NCBI GenBank assembly: GCA_002497295.1
Contig: DANO01000015.1
Location: 1 to 20,609 of the forward strand
Origin: Euryarchaeota archaeon UBA171
GTDB lineage: Archaea > Thermoplasmatota > Poseidoniia > Poseidoniales > Thalassarchaeaceae
Direction: 5' to 3'
DNA length: 20,609 nt
Both the position numbers and the translations under genes were made by a program. A model generated the notes under the pieces. It was not told the origin of the DNA. It made no database searches and saw only the letters and a program-made list of their open reading frames with translations. Of this stretch, positions 7,114 to 16,482 are shown piece after piece; position 1 is the first letter of the stretch, and the number at the start of each line of letters is the position of its first letter.

Positions 7114-7548
7114 GTAGGACTTCTGCCATTTCTTCCTAGCACCCCGACCCATTTGATGCTTGGGTTCTTTGCGCCTTGGATCATTGACTAACAATGTTCG
7201 ATCAAATCTCAAAAACTCATCACGGAGTTCTTCGTCGAGCCCCACAGCGCCGTCGTTGAAGTGTACGAGCCCTCGGGCAATCGCAGTTCGGATTGCGTCC
7301 ACTTGACCCATTATGCCTCCTCCAGTCACATCGACTGTGATGTCAACCTTGGATAGTCTGTTCATTGCTTCAGCTATCTGAACAGGCTCTAACACTTTCC
7401 TGCGAGCTAATTCAGGCTCTATTATGTGAATCGGCTTAGAATTGACTCTGATTCTTCCATTGCCCTCTCTGACTGTGGCACGGGCTACTGCAGTCTTCCT
7501 CTTACCGCTCGTTTCAACGGTCTTCTTCTTCTGCTTCTTAGCCATCAT
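7108..7548 (-). CDS. rps9: Ribosomal protein uS9
   Basis: This small-subunit protein has the N-terminal GKRKTAVARATVREGNGRI, the central TGGGIMGQVDAIRTAIARGL and the basic C-terminal tail ending GARKKWQKSYR that reaches towards the P-site tRNA. At 146 codons it is near family length, with a lysine-rich N-terminal extension. Two consecutive ATGs (7548 and 7545) are possible starts; the Shine-Dalgarno GGAGTGAT at 7551-7558 has better spacing to the second, which would give 145 residues. The first ATG overlaps the stop of rpl13 (ATGA), so the genes are translationally coupled. Confidence 0.97.
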   Translation of the reverse strand: MMAKKQKKKTVETSGKRKTAVARATVREGNGRIRVNSKPIHIIEPELARRKVLEPVQIAEAMNRLSKVDITVDVTGGGIMGQVDAIRTAIARGLVHFNDGAVGLDEELRDEFLRFDRTLLVNDPRRKEPKHQMGRGARKKWQKSYR

Positions 7549-8030
7549 ACATCACTCCAACGAGATGTCTTCGCACCCAAGTGCTTGCTGATGTCTCCGA
7601 GACGCACAAACCGATCCGGAAGAGGGCGATCTATCTTGCTCGTGTCGCCCCATTCATGTCCTTCTGGCAATGCTTCTCCCTTGAGGTTGGTGGGAGTTCC
7701 GATCATAACTCTGAGGTCTTTGACCGCCTGTCGCCCACTGGACTTCTTCTGATATGGAAGCATACCACGAACTGTTCTCTTGAGGATCATGTCGGGCATA
7801 CGAGGGAAGAACGGGCCCTTCCTCGGGTGGTTTAGCTTGTACTTGCGATCATAATCGGCTAGGATTCTGTCTTTGGCACCCGTTACTATGGCCTTCTCAG
7901 CGTTGATGATGATCACTCGCTTAGGGTCGCCCTCTCGACGAGTGACCAGTAGTGTACTGGCAACATGACTGGCAAGACGGCCCAGGACTTTGTCCTGAGC
8001 ATCGAATACGAGTGTGCCTGCTTCAGCCAA
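7545..8030 (-). CDS. rpl13: Ribosomal protein uL13
   Basis: This 161-residue large-subunit protein shows DKVLGRLASHVAS near the N-terminus, the region VIIINAEKAIVTG, HPRKGPFFPRMPDMIL, and RTVRGMLPYQKKSSGRQA, all typical of archaeal uL13. Translation starts at a TTG codon (8030), supported by a strong Shine-Dalgarno 6 bases upstream and by the absence of a nearby ATG before the conserved region. Its start overlaps the rpl18e 3' end by 8 bases and its stop overlaps the rps9 start, so it lies in a tightly coupled operon. Confidence 0.97.
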   Translation of the reverse strand: MAEAGTLVFDAQDKVLGRLASHVASTLLVTRREGDPKRVIIINAEKAIVTGAKDRILADYDRKYKLNHPRKGPFFPRMPDMILKRTVRGMLPYQKKSSGRQAVKDLRVMIGTPTNLKGEALPEGHEWGDTSKIDRPLPDRFVRLGDISKHLGAKTSRWSDV

Positions 8031-8388
8031 GGATCCTCACCCCCTTTCCGTTTGGATTGTCGTTCATCAGATCGCGGATCGACATTACTCGTCCGCCTGC
8101 GGCTTCTATCTTAGAGCGGGCACCGGCGCTTACACTGTATGCGGCGACGCTTGGGGAGCCGATGATGTCGCCACTGCCCAGAAGCTTGCCTGGGACGAGA
8201 ATTGTCTCGTCTTCCCCTGCAGTCCTAGATAGCCGGCTCAAATTCGGCTCAGCCCAATTACTCCGACTGGCTTCCAGTCTGAGTGCGACGTCTCGCCACA
8301 GTGCTGCACCAGTTGACCTGCTCTGTGCCTTCAGATCGCCAATCAAGGCGATTAAGGCATCATTGGTCTTCTTACTGTTACTACTCAT
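8023..8388 (-). CDS. rpl18e: Ribosomal protein eL18
   Basis: This 121-residue large-subunit protein is found only in archaea and eukaryotes (L18e). The recognisable core includes LRLEASRSNWAEPNLSRLSR, the segment ILVPGKLLGSGDI, and SVSAGARSKIEAAGGRVMSI, followed by GKGVRILG at the C-terminus. It is the first gene of the eL18-uL13-uS9-RpoN cluster here and overlaps rpl13 by 8 bases. Upstream, where many archaea place rpoD, this window has the giant surface-protein gene instead. The start ATG at 8388 overlaps the stop of a possible small ORF. Confidence 0.96.
   Translation of the reverse strand: MSSNSKKTNDALIALIGDLKAQSRSTGAALWRDVALRLEASRSNWAEPNLSRLSRTAGEDETILVPGKLLGSGDIIGSPSVAAYSVSAGARSKIEAAGGRVMSIRDLMNDNPNGKGVRILG
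8037..8044 (-). promoter_or_regulatory. Shine-Dalgarno that fixes the TTG start of rpl13
   Basis: GGGGGTGA on the minus strand lies 6 bases before TTG 8030, inside the end of rpl18e. It is the strongest ribosome-binding site seen in this operon and justifies the non-ATG start. Confidence 0.75.
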
Positions 8389-8534
8389 ATGACTCCCTCG
8401 ACGTTCTCGGGTAGGCCGGCCACCTCAGGCCCTGTTAAGAACCCCACGGGCAGAACATCGGCCCCATATGAGGCGATGTGTCCCGATAAGCAAGCTTCAG
8501 ATTTTGAATCCGACCTGCTCTTCAGGGCCGTCAT
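8385..8534 (-). CDS. Possible 49-residue small protein upstream of rpl18e
   Basis: An open frame from ATG 8534 (after an in-frame TAA) to TGA 8385-8387 fills the gap between the giant gene and rpl18e. Its stop overlaps the rpl18e ATG as ATGA, the arrangement of translationally coupled genes, and it overlaps the giant gene's end by 38 bases in another frame. The translation includes ACLSGHIASYGADVLPVGFL and ends ENVEGVI. I recognise no family. The gap is GC-rich with no obvious TATA box, which is more like coding than promoter sequence, but the ORF is short and may be chance. Confidence 0.3.
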   Translation of the reverse strand: MTALKSRSDSKSEACLSGHIASYGADVLPVGFLTGPEVAGLPENVEGVI

Positions 8535-11500
8535 CAGTACCTGCAATCCTTACTTGGCCTTCAGAGTCGACAAAGGTACCTGCTTTGGTGGAAGCGCCAT
8601 ACATCGAAATTCCTTCTGATCTGATACGGCTCAACATGCTCTCTCCAAGTGATTTGGACAGGTGCCCGATTATATTCTGGAGTGCTGCTATCGCCCTATC
8701 TCTCTGATCCGCGCCAATTTCGTGATCTGAATATCTGGCCTCTTCGAATATGCCGAAGAATTCTGAAAGAGCCTCTGGAGGGGCTATGCCCCCTAGCATT
8801 TGATTGACTGCATGTTCGAATTCTCGAGTGGTCTCATACACCTTCTTCATCGCACCTCTCTGCCTGAAGAACTTGACTAGGTCTTTGTAGCAATTGAAGA
8901 TGGTCTCAATGTACGAGTTTCTTCCCTGGAGAGCCCACAGAGAGTCTGTGAGTATGCCTCTGAGGATCTCTATACGGCGGCGCTCGATATAATTCCTGTA
9001 CATGTACGCTCCGAGAAGTAACGTAGAGACTGCGATTAGAGAGAGTATCGTTAACACCCTGGCTGTAAAGAAGCTTTGCTGGTCCACCTCTGCTGGGTCA
9101 GCGAGTCTTATTCTAGGGGTGTTATCGAGGTCCGAGCTTACAAATCGGTAATCGCCCTGGAACTCGACTTCAATCCTCCATTCCCCATTCACTGCCCTGG
9201 GTCCGCCAAGACTGGCTGACTGTTCGCCTGGAAGATCTTCACCCGTATACTCAAAGCTGAAGTTGGAGACTCCTTGTTCAGACGTTGTTGTGAAGTAGAC
9301 CTTGAACAGTTCCCAACCAGTTCCATTGTTGTAATATTGCGTGAAAACGACTGTTTGTCCTTCGACGGCGAGGTCTATCCTGTCACGCAGAATCGCTACT
9401 GAGCCTTCTACGACTTCTCCGACCTGATATCCCTCTGGGCGGGCCCATTGCTGACTGAGTAGTATGTCTACGCGGCTTTGAACAAGAATCTCCACGTCCA
9501 CGAAAGAGCCGTTAATCACAGGTGCAGTCTCAATCTGACAACCTCCCGGCACCGATCGAGTTGGCTCATATGCGATTCTGACTGTTCTGAAGCCCTCTAG
9601 TTGATCGCCGCTCGGATCGACGCCACGCTGGCTTGGATTGTCTTCTTTATCACCAGAGAACCATTCTACCGATCCGGTCCCGTCGTTCGTGCGGGCGGTG
9701 GCAAAGGGTCTCGTATTTGTCTCAGGGTCTAGGTAGATGTTCAGACATTTTCCTCCAACTGGGTTTCCATTCACCTGAGTTAGTCTGGCATCGAAGTGAA
9801 ATGACTCTTTGAGATACAAGATGGGGAATGTACTGCCATTGGCGAATGTGTATGTGTCAACATCATTCCTGAAAGGTCCTATCTCAATCATCTGAAGTGT
9901 TGAGTTGGAATAGACGGGGAATAGCATTGTCTTGGTCGCATTGAGGTATCTGTAGCGGTCTGCATTTTCCCAAGAATTGTAACTGACTTGGACTTTCGCT
10001 TGACCCGCTTGGACGCCTTCTAGGGAGCATAGTATCTCGAAGAAGCCGTTTATGTCGGTGGTCCCTGGCAAACAAGTTCTGATTCCGAGTTGGCTGCCTA
10101 GCATCTCATAATCCACTTTGACGTTTCTGAAGCTCAAGTTACGTCCGAGTTCATCTACAAGTTGTCCTGTTACGGTCATTGGCTTTTGTATTGATTCACC
10201 TGTTACAGGGTCGGCCTCGGAGGTGTAGACGACTTGCTCATCTACGCTCAATGAGGTCTCGCCGAGGAGATAGAATCCTTCTTCCTGGAACTGGAGGACT
10301 CTTCGATAATGGTCATTGTACAGATCTTGTGTGCATTCATCCCATGCGCCAGCGATTTCAAGAGCATTTGGCCCTAGTGGCCCACAGCCCTCATGAGGTA
10401 AGTTCTCATTGAATCTGAGGATCACGTTTACTGGCCCGAAACCATCGGGAAGGAATGACTGAGCGTCGGACGTGAGTATTTCCGGGTCGAGGGTCATCTG
10501 GTGGGTTATCGCGCCTGCGCTCGGACAGAGATTGTCAACTATCTTCCTGTGTACGCGATCTTCGAAGTCCAATCCTTCCATTATTAGCGTCACAGTGCCT
10601 CCATTTTCGCCGCATCCATCTAGCGCCTGGCCGGAGTCTTTCTCAAATGCAGTACGGTTATCATCAGTCACCTGAGCGGTAAAATACCAATCTTGTCCAC
10701 TCATCAAAGGACCTGAAACGCTGGATTGAAGGTCAATGTACGTACGAGAGACCACCCAGAGGTCTGTTTGACCCTCTGATGATTGGTGCAGCATATCTCC
10801 AGAATAGGTGTATGAAAGAGTGAATGCCCCAAGGGGATGGTCCTGACCAATGGTAAGGTTCACTCGGAATATACCGTTCTTGTCCGTGGAAGTGAGACCG
10901 TTTGATCCATCTGCGTCCCATGAATAAGTGACTGGCACCTCCCTAAGGGGCTGCAGCGAGTTATCGACGAGTCTGACTTCGACTGTTCGATTGACGCCCC
11001 TGTATAGTCTGGCATCTTCTACAGGCAAGAACTGGCTCGTTCCAATCACTGTAACGTTGACATAGGCACCGGTTGGCGACAGGATTGAAGATTGGTTTCC
11101 TGTGAAGTAGAAGTTAGAGTTGGTGAAATCGGCCTTCACACCGTAGGTTCCAGCGGCATATTGGGAATACCATGTCCAGTTGTAGTCGAATTGGGCCTTA
11201 CCATCTATCATGTTGGGAACTCTTGCAAAGCCGGTTTCTTGGGCTCCTGCGAAGACAAGGTTCTGATCCAGATCGACCTGTAGGGCGATGGCATCTTGCG
11301 CCCATGGTACAAATGTCCTATTGTATACCTCTCCGACAACTCTGAGAGACTCTCCGGTGAAGAGTTCTGGTATTATTTCACATCTAGCTGGACTAAACGG
11401 ATCCGATGGGTCAGCAGGTCCGCAGGGAGGGGCATTGAAATCTCCTCCATTCTGCATTGCTACAGACCAGTGCGTGAGGTTTGCCGACAGGAACGGCCTG

Positions 11501-14500
11501 AGTTTGGCTGCTTCCCCCTCTAGTCCAGCAGTGGTACCATCCCAGAGCAATGGGTACGGTTTGCCCAAACTGGCTTCTTCGAACGCTATTCCCGCACTGT
11601 TTAGAGAGGGCGCATGGAACAACGCTCTCCATGCCCCGAATGACGATCCTGTGAATTGAGTTGCATCCCAATAGTAGACCGGTCTTATCGAAGTCGTGTG
11701 CATGACAGCTTCAATATACATTCTGTGCATTGAACGGATGTAGAACGTTTCTGACTCACTTCCATTGAGATGAGGGAAAGGCCATTCATCTCCAAGATCG
11801 GGTCGTGAAAAGCCTATGAATTCGTAATCGCCGACCGGCAGAGATGTATTCGTGTATGTGTATCTCTCAACTACCTCATGTCCCTTTGCGTTGTCATCCC
11901 ATACAATTTCCTCATAACCACCACTTGGTTGACCTGCGCCATTATCCATTGTCGAATTCCAACGAACCTGCTTCCAGAATCCCAGTGCGCCTTGTTCCTG
12001 TACGAATGTGAGGGATACCCACCCATTGGAATCGGCCCTATACCCAAAACCATACCCGTCGAACAAGGTGGGAACTGATCTGTTACCGAATGGGCCTCCA
12101 GCTACAGTGAAAGAAACCGGGGCATGTTTGATACGGTTATCGAAGATGCCTCTTTCCCAGTCAGCATGATAGTGGACCTTGTAATCGACGAATAATGGCT
12201 GCTCATCGCTTCTGAAGTAAGTCCATGAGACATAATCCACAGTGGTATTAGCCCTTACTTCGAGCGGGGTGGGTGTAGAAGATGACCCATCATGAGCGAA
12301 CATCTCGATAACATCAGCACGCAGATTGTATCTGGTGGAGGGGCCCACCTCAATGTCTTCGGGGTAGAGATATTGACCAACTGTGAAATTGCCCCCTTCA
12401 TCCGTGAGCACTTCAACAGTCCTAAGCGTCTCCGTGGTATTCCTCTGGTATTCGATGACGATCCTTACTGGCAGATCTGCCCCCGGTACGAAGGCTCCTG
12501 TCTCAAGGTCCAACACATCCACTCGACCAGTGAATACTGCTGGATACTGCGCGTCTAGCCAAACAGTCTGTAACGGATTCAAAGTAATGCGGGTAGGTGG
12601 TTTGTCATCTGCGTCCAGGATGCAATCATTGTCATTGTCCCAGTCGCTAGCAGGGTACTCTGCCCCGCTAGAGTCTGTGCATGTGGCGCCCTCCTCAAGA
12701 TGATCCCAATCAACATCAGGGATGCCATCCGTGTCATCATCTTCATCGAGGCTATCGGGCCCAGTTGATGCGTTCGTCGGGTTGTGCATACCAGCACCAG
12801 TGCCGTAGTCATCGTGGTCCCAGGGGTTAGTAGAATTAGATCCGTATCTACTTGGCCAAAGCATGACCTCGTCTTCATCGTTCATTCCATCTTCATCGTC
12901 GTCGGGGTCTATGTCGTCACGAAGACCGTCGTTGTCGTGGTCCCATGGGGCTACAGGATGAGAAGCTCCTCCTCCTGCTTGCTCTATTGTATTGGATATC
13001 CCATCTCCATCCCAATCAGTGTCTGCCCAATCGGGAATCCCATCGTTGTCGTGATCCCAAGGGCTTTGTTCTTCACCCCTGAAGCATATCAACTCTTGAT
13101 CAACATCCAATACTCCGTTATTGTCATCGTCTGGGTCTTCACCATCTGGAATCCCATCGTTGTCGTTATCCACGTCATAGTACTGAGGGAATAACAGGCC
13201 CTGGCCTAGCCTACCTCTGTCCCAGACGGACTGATACCAACCATCTCCATCGGGATCTGTATCTGTACCATCATCATCATGGTCATCGCAATTGTAACCT
13301 GTAAAGAAGTTCCCTGGCGGCTCTGTGTTAGAGTCATCATCGAGATCGTCATTTACATCGATCTCAAAGAAATCCCATACACCGTTGTTGTCGTCATCAA
13401 CGTCCCAGTGATCATAAATGCCATCGAAGTCATCATCTAAATCAGCAGTATCGTTCGCCATACAAGATGGGTTCAAGGTCCCAGTTACCGGGGCACCACA
13501 GTCATCGTCTGGGTCCACATTGTTATCTAGAAGGTCGGCTACTTCATCCGGGAACAGGTTTCCATTGGGATCTGCAACCCACTGGAAGAAGCCGAAGTTG
13601 ATGCCTACGTAGGCTGTCCACAAATCTCTGTTGTTGATCATCTTATCGAATCCAACAGCAGCAGAGGGGCCGGCGTCTTGATTACCGAGGAAATCGAAGT
13701 GGAAGCAATTCAGTTCACAGGTGAAGTCGTTTATTCCAGCTGAATTCTCACCGCCATATGGGCCGTCGGTGTAGAGGGGGTCTGGTCTTGATGAATAAGG
13801 CAGAGTGAATGGAACTCCATTTGCTGAGCTGGCTTCTGCTAGAGGGAATCCGTAGAGCCAAGCGAGAGCGAGTCCGCAGGCAGTTGGGCCCGCGGATAGT
13901 CCTATCAGGAATGCCATCGATATATCGCATTCACCGTCGTCTAGAGAGCCGCCATATGCAGGGTCGTTGACATCGTAACGACCGTCTGATCCCTCATCGC
14001 GATCCCACCAATTGGGCACGCCATCGGCATCCATATCGACATCGACGCCATTGATGAGCGAGTCGCCATCCATATCGATATCGAAGTAGTTATTGCCATT
14101 CCAAGGACTCCATTTCATCATCACATGCCAGTACATTTCTGGGACATTGCCATTAGACACGATTGTAGGCGGGCCGTTGGTGAAGTCGTCTTGGTAGCCG
14201 TTGTATGGGAGGACGAATCCATGCTCTTCAAAAAATGGGCTAAAGTGCCAGAACATATCCCAATGAAGAGTGCCTGTTCCAGTGTATAAGCCGCTATCTG
14301 CAGAGCCATCTATGGCGTCTCCGTCTTGTTGGGAGTACGAATTGTCGAACTGATCGGTATTGTCATTGTCGACGATCCCGCAATTGCCGTCATCGGGATC
14401 GTACAAATCGGAAATTCCATCGTTGTCGTCATCCCAATCCTCATCATTAGACAGTCCATCACCATCGATATCGGTGTCGATGTAATTCAGACCATCGTCC

Positions 14501-16482
14501 CTGTATCTTGATCCATTCAATAGATGCAGGTCATTGTCGTCATCTAAATCGCAATTCTCATCGATGTCTAGCCAATCTAGAACTCCATCGTTGTCGTCAT
14601 CAACATCTTCCCAATTTGAGAAGCCGTCGCCATCCCAGTCGTTATTACCTGTGTGGGATTTCCTTTCTGTGAGACATCTCGGATCTGGATTAATTGGGTT
14701 TGGATTCTGAAGAGTTTCGCAATTCCAGGAATCTAGTGTTGAAGAGGGTACCATTGGATAGGGATCATCTTGATTTGGGATTCCATCATTATCTAAATCA
14801 TATGGGATATCGGCTAAATCGACTCCCGGGTTACCGAGCAGGTTGTCTGCAGGGTCAGCAGCTCCGAGATCTGTGTCTTTCCAATCCCAGACTAGGTCAT
14901 AGTCGGCGTCTATAGCTCGGTATGCGTCATCGTCAGCATCCCTATCATAATCGATTTCACAATCTACGCCCGGGACTTGACCAAACCAGTCATCGAATCC
15001 GTCAAGATACTGGGAAAGGTCGGTTAGAACATTTAGACAGTTATCTGGTATGCCGTCATTGTCATCGTCGATGTCCCACATATCAAGAAGTCCGTCATTG
15101 TCATCGTCAGTATCTGCAGAGTCTGGTGTACCATCGTTGTCGTTATCTGGATCGATGAAATTAGGGAGTCCATCGCCATCTAAATCCCCATCCACGATCT
15201 CATTGAAGGAGGGATTTCGAGGATGCCACAGGTTCTGTTCCTTGAATGCAAAGTCAAGCTTATCTTTTCCGTAGGTGTCGAAATCAAGATTGAATACATC
15301 AGGGAATGGGGCTCCAGTGGCAGCGAAAACCGTGATGGTTCCATCGCCTACCCCTCCTAGAACGGTATCCGCGTATCTCCAAGTTCCTTCCGAATCGAAT
15401 GAATGGCTAAATGATTGGCCAGCAGTCAATGTCCCACTGTCGAAAGACCCATCGGCGGCGACTACAGAATGATTTTCCGTATCATCATTTGTCCAGGTGA
15501 CTGTGTCTCCCACCTCGATCTGAAGTTCTGGATCAGAATAGCCTCCGACGGTAATTGAAATCTGATGTGTCTTGCTGGAAGCCCACGATATAGCAGCACT
15601 CCAATTAGTGGCTGTCATCGTGATGTTGGAAGTCTCGGTCGCATCCCATGGATGGGTGTCCCATAGATCGATGACCCCATCATTGTCATCGTCTGCATCC
15701 CAATAATCTTGAAGACCGTCGCCATCAAAGTCACAAGGCCACACGAACTGATCGATGCGGGCATCATTGTCGTCATCCTCGTCATAGGACCCCTTGCCCG
15801 GGCCATCGATGTCTTCGTCAGTGATTCCATCGTTATCGTGATCTAGTGGGTTCTGGTCAACTAGGTAGCCGGACCCGAGTGCGAGGCCTGTCCAAGGGTG
15901 TAGGACGCTTGGTTCGACGTACCGATCAGAAGTGACATTCCATGGGTCTGTGCCTTGGGAATAGTCAATCGGCCCCTCGAGAATCCCGTCATTGTCATCG
16001 TCGAAGTCGAATTCATCCTGAACACCATCGTTGTCATGGTCGAAGGGGTCTGTTCCGTAGCACCCATCGAATCGCTCGATCAAATCGGATATGCCGTCGT
16101 TGTCGTCGTCGAGGTCGTCCAGATCATTTATGCCGTCGTTGTCGTGGTCTTCAGTTTCTGTCTCTTCGACCATGAATCGATATCCTCCCTCGAGGAACGA
16201 CGTATCTGTGATTTGCCCGTAGAGTATGCCCGGATCTGACCAAGACATATCTTGGAAAGCAGGGTGATCGGGCAGAAGCATGTGGTGGAGTGCTGGAGGT
16301 GAAGAGGCGTCAACATCTGATGATTGGATCTGCTGTTGGGCCGGAGTGTCGCCATTTCCATTTCCAAATGGCCCAGGCTGATCTCCCACTGCTATCATCG
16401 GCATCTGTACGCTAACTACCATCAAAACCACTAGAAGTAGAGATTTTGTGGTCCTGTTTCTCTTTGTGAGATCCGCAATCAT
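8497..16482 (-). CDS. Giant secreted, membrane-anchored Asp-rich surface protein with DUF4129-like cytoplasmic domain
   Basis: The product has 2,661 residues, one of the longest gene types in archaea. A Sec signal peptide opens it (basic KRNRTTK, then LLLVVLMVVSV). Residues about 112-1295 are dense DxDNDGxxD calcium-binding repeats of thrombospondin type 3 style, broken by a cupredoxin-like domain (about 305-386) and a repeat-poor stretch with a hydrophobic run near 853-885. Residues about 1300-2465 look like a chain of beta-sandwich domains of Ig or carboxypeptidase-regulatory type, with elements such as DEGGNFTVG and TDINGFFEI. One membrane helix (about 2472-2494, starting VLTILSLIAV) leads to a cytoplasmic tail whose pattern (Tyr-Ile-Glu-Thr-Ile-Phe-Asn-Cys-Tyr, then FEEARYS) resembles DUF4129. 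It probably forms a long calcium-stiffened stalk, adhesin or envelope component; the ligand is unknown. It begins 138 bases from panD, transcribed divergently. Confidence 0.9.
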   Translation of the reverse strand: MIADLTKRNRTTKSLLLVVLMVVSVQMPMIAVGDQPGPFGNGNGDTPAQQQIQSSDVDASSPPALHHMLLPDHPAFQDMSWSDPGILYGQITDTSFLEGGYRFMVEETETEDHDNDGINDLDDLDDDNDGISDLIERFDGCYGTDPFDHDNDGVQDEFDFDDDNDGILEGPIDYSQGTDPWNVTSDRYVEPSVLHPWTGLALGSGYLVDQNPLDHDNDGITDEDIDGPGKGSYDEDDDNDARIDQFVWPCDFDGDGLQDYWDADDDNDGVIDLWDTHPWDATETSNITMTATNWSAAISWASSKTHQISITVGGYSDPELQIEVGDTVTWTNDDTENHSVVAADGSFDSGTLTAGQSFSHSFDSEGTWRYADTVLGGVGDGTITVFAATGAPFPDVFNLDFDTYGKDKLDFAFKEQNLWHPRNPSFNEIVDGDLDGDGLPNFIDPDNDNDGTPDSADTDDDNDGLLDMWDIDDDNDGIPDNCLNVLTDLSQYLDGFDDWFGQVPGVDCEIDYDRDADDDAYRAIDADYDLVWDWKDTDLGAADPADNLLGNPGVDLADIPYDLDNDGIPNQDDPYPMVPSSTLDSWNCETLQNPNPINPDPRCLTERKSHTGNNDWDGDGFSNWEDVDDDNDGVLDWLDIDENCDLDDDNDLHLLNGSRYRDDGLNYIDTDIDGDGLSNDEDWDDDNDGISDLYDPDDGNCGIVDNDNTDQFDNSYSQQDGDAIDGSADSGLYTGTGTLHWDMFWHFSPFFEEHGFVLPYNGYQDDFTNGPPTIVSNGNVPEMYWHVMMKWSPWNGNNYFDIDMDGDSLINGVDVDMDADGVPNWWDRDEGSDGRYDVNDPAYGGSLDDGECDISMAFLIGLSAGPTACGLALAWLYGFPLAEASSANGVPFTLPYSSRPDPLYTDGPYGGENSAGINDFTCELNCFHFDFLGNQDAGPSAAVGFDKMINNRDLWTAYVGINFGFFQWVADPNGNLFPDEVADLLDNNVDPDDDCGAPVTGTLNPSCMANDTADLDDDFDGIYDHWDVDDDNNGVWDFFEIDVNDDLDDDSNTEPPGNFFTGYNCDDHDDDGTDTDPDGDGWYQSVWDRGRLGQGLLFPQYYDVDNDNDGIPDGEDPDDDNNGVLDVDQELICFRGEEQSPWDHDNDGIPDWADTDWDGDGISNTIEQAGGGASHPVAPWDHDNDGLRDDIDPDDDEDGMNDEDEVMLWPSRYGSNSTNPWDHDDYGTGAGMHNPTNASTGPDSLDEDDDTDGIPDVDWDHLEEGATCTDSSGAEYPASDWDNDNDCILDADDKPPTRITLNPLQTVWLDAQYPAVFTGRVDVLDLETGAFVPGADLPVRIVIEYQRNTTETLRTVEVLTDEGGNFTVGQYLYPEDIEVGPSTRYNLRADVIEMFAHDGSSSTPTPLEVRANTTVDYVSWTYFRSDEQPLFVDYKVHYHADWERGIFDNRIKHAPVSFTVAGGPFGNRSVPTLFDGYGFGYRADSNGWVSLTFVQEQGALGFWKQVRWNSTMDNGAGQPSGGYEEIVWDDNAKGHEVVERYTYTNTSLPVGDYEFIGFSRPDLGDEWPFPHLNGSESETFYIRSMHRMYIEAVMHTTSIRPVYYWDATQFTGSSFGAWRALFHAPSLNSAGIAFEEASLGKPYPLLWDGTTAGLEGEAAKLRPFLSANLTHWSVAMQNGGDFNAPPCGPADPSDPFSPARCEIIPELFTGESLRVVGEVYNRTFVPWAQDAIALQVDLDQNLVFAGAQETGFARVPNMIDGKAQFDYNWTWYSQYAAGTYGVKADFTNSNFYFTGNQSSILSPTGAYVNVTVIGTSQFLPVEDARLYRGVNRTVEVRLVDNSLQPLREVPVTYSWDADGSNGLTSTDKNGIFRVNLTIGQDHPLGAFTLSYTYSGDMLHQSSEGQTDLWVVSRTYIDLQSSVSGPLMSGQDWYFTAQVTDDNRTAFEKDSGQALDGCGENGGTVTLIMEGLDFEDRVHRKIVDNLCPSAGAITHQMTLDPEILTSDAQSFLPDGFGPVNVILRFNENLPHEGCGPLGPNALEIAGAWDECTQDLYNDHYRRVLQFQEEGFYLLGETSLSVDEQVVYTSEADPVTGESIQKPMTVTGQLVDELGRNLSFRNVKVDYEMLGSQLGIRTCLPGTTDINGFFEILCSLEGVQAGQAKVQVSYNSWENADRYRYLNATKTMLFPVYSNSTLQMIEIGPFRNDVDTYTFANGSTFPILYLKESFHFDARLTQVNGNPVGGKCLNIYLDPETNTRPFATARTNDGTGSVEWFSGDKEDNPSQRGVDPSGDQLEGFRTVRIAYEPTRSVPGGCQIETAPVINGSFVDVEILVQSRVDILLSQQWARPEGYQVGEVVEGSVAILRDRIDLAVEGQTVVFTQYYNNGTGWELFKVYFTTTSEQGVSNFSFEYTGEDLPGEQSASLGGPRAVNGEWRIEVEFQGDYRFVSSDLDNTPRIRLADPAEVDQQSFFTARVLTILSLIAVSTLLLGAYMYRNYIERRRIEILRGILTDSLWALQGRNSYIETIFNCYKDLVKFFRQRGAMKKVYETTREFEHAVNQMLGGIAPPEALSEFFGIFEEARYSDHEIGADQRDRAIAALQNIIGHLSKSLGESMLSRIRSEGISMYGASTKAGTFVDSEGQVRIAGTDDGPEEQVGFKI
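12598..16149 (-). repeat. Asp-rich calcium-binding repeat region of the giant protein
   Basis: Dozens of DxDNDG or DDDNDG motifs, each usually followed by a short hydrophobic-D turn (GIPD, GISD, GLSN), are encoded here. The nucleotide signature on the plus strand is recurrent ATCGTTGTCATC-type runs. Spacing varies, so this is a degenerate protein repeat rather than an exact DNA tandem, unlike the 66-bp units at the start of the window. Such motifs bind calcium and rigidify extracellular stalks. Confidence 0.85.

Noticed and set aside
12784..16239. Several plus-strand ORFs rich in Val/Ile or Ser/His over the giant gene
   Set aside because: They are the antisense translation of Asp codon runs (GTC/ATC from GAC/GAT) and vanish once the minus-strand gene is accepted.
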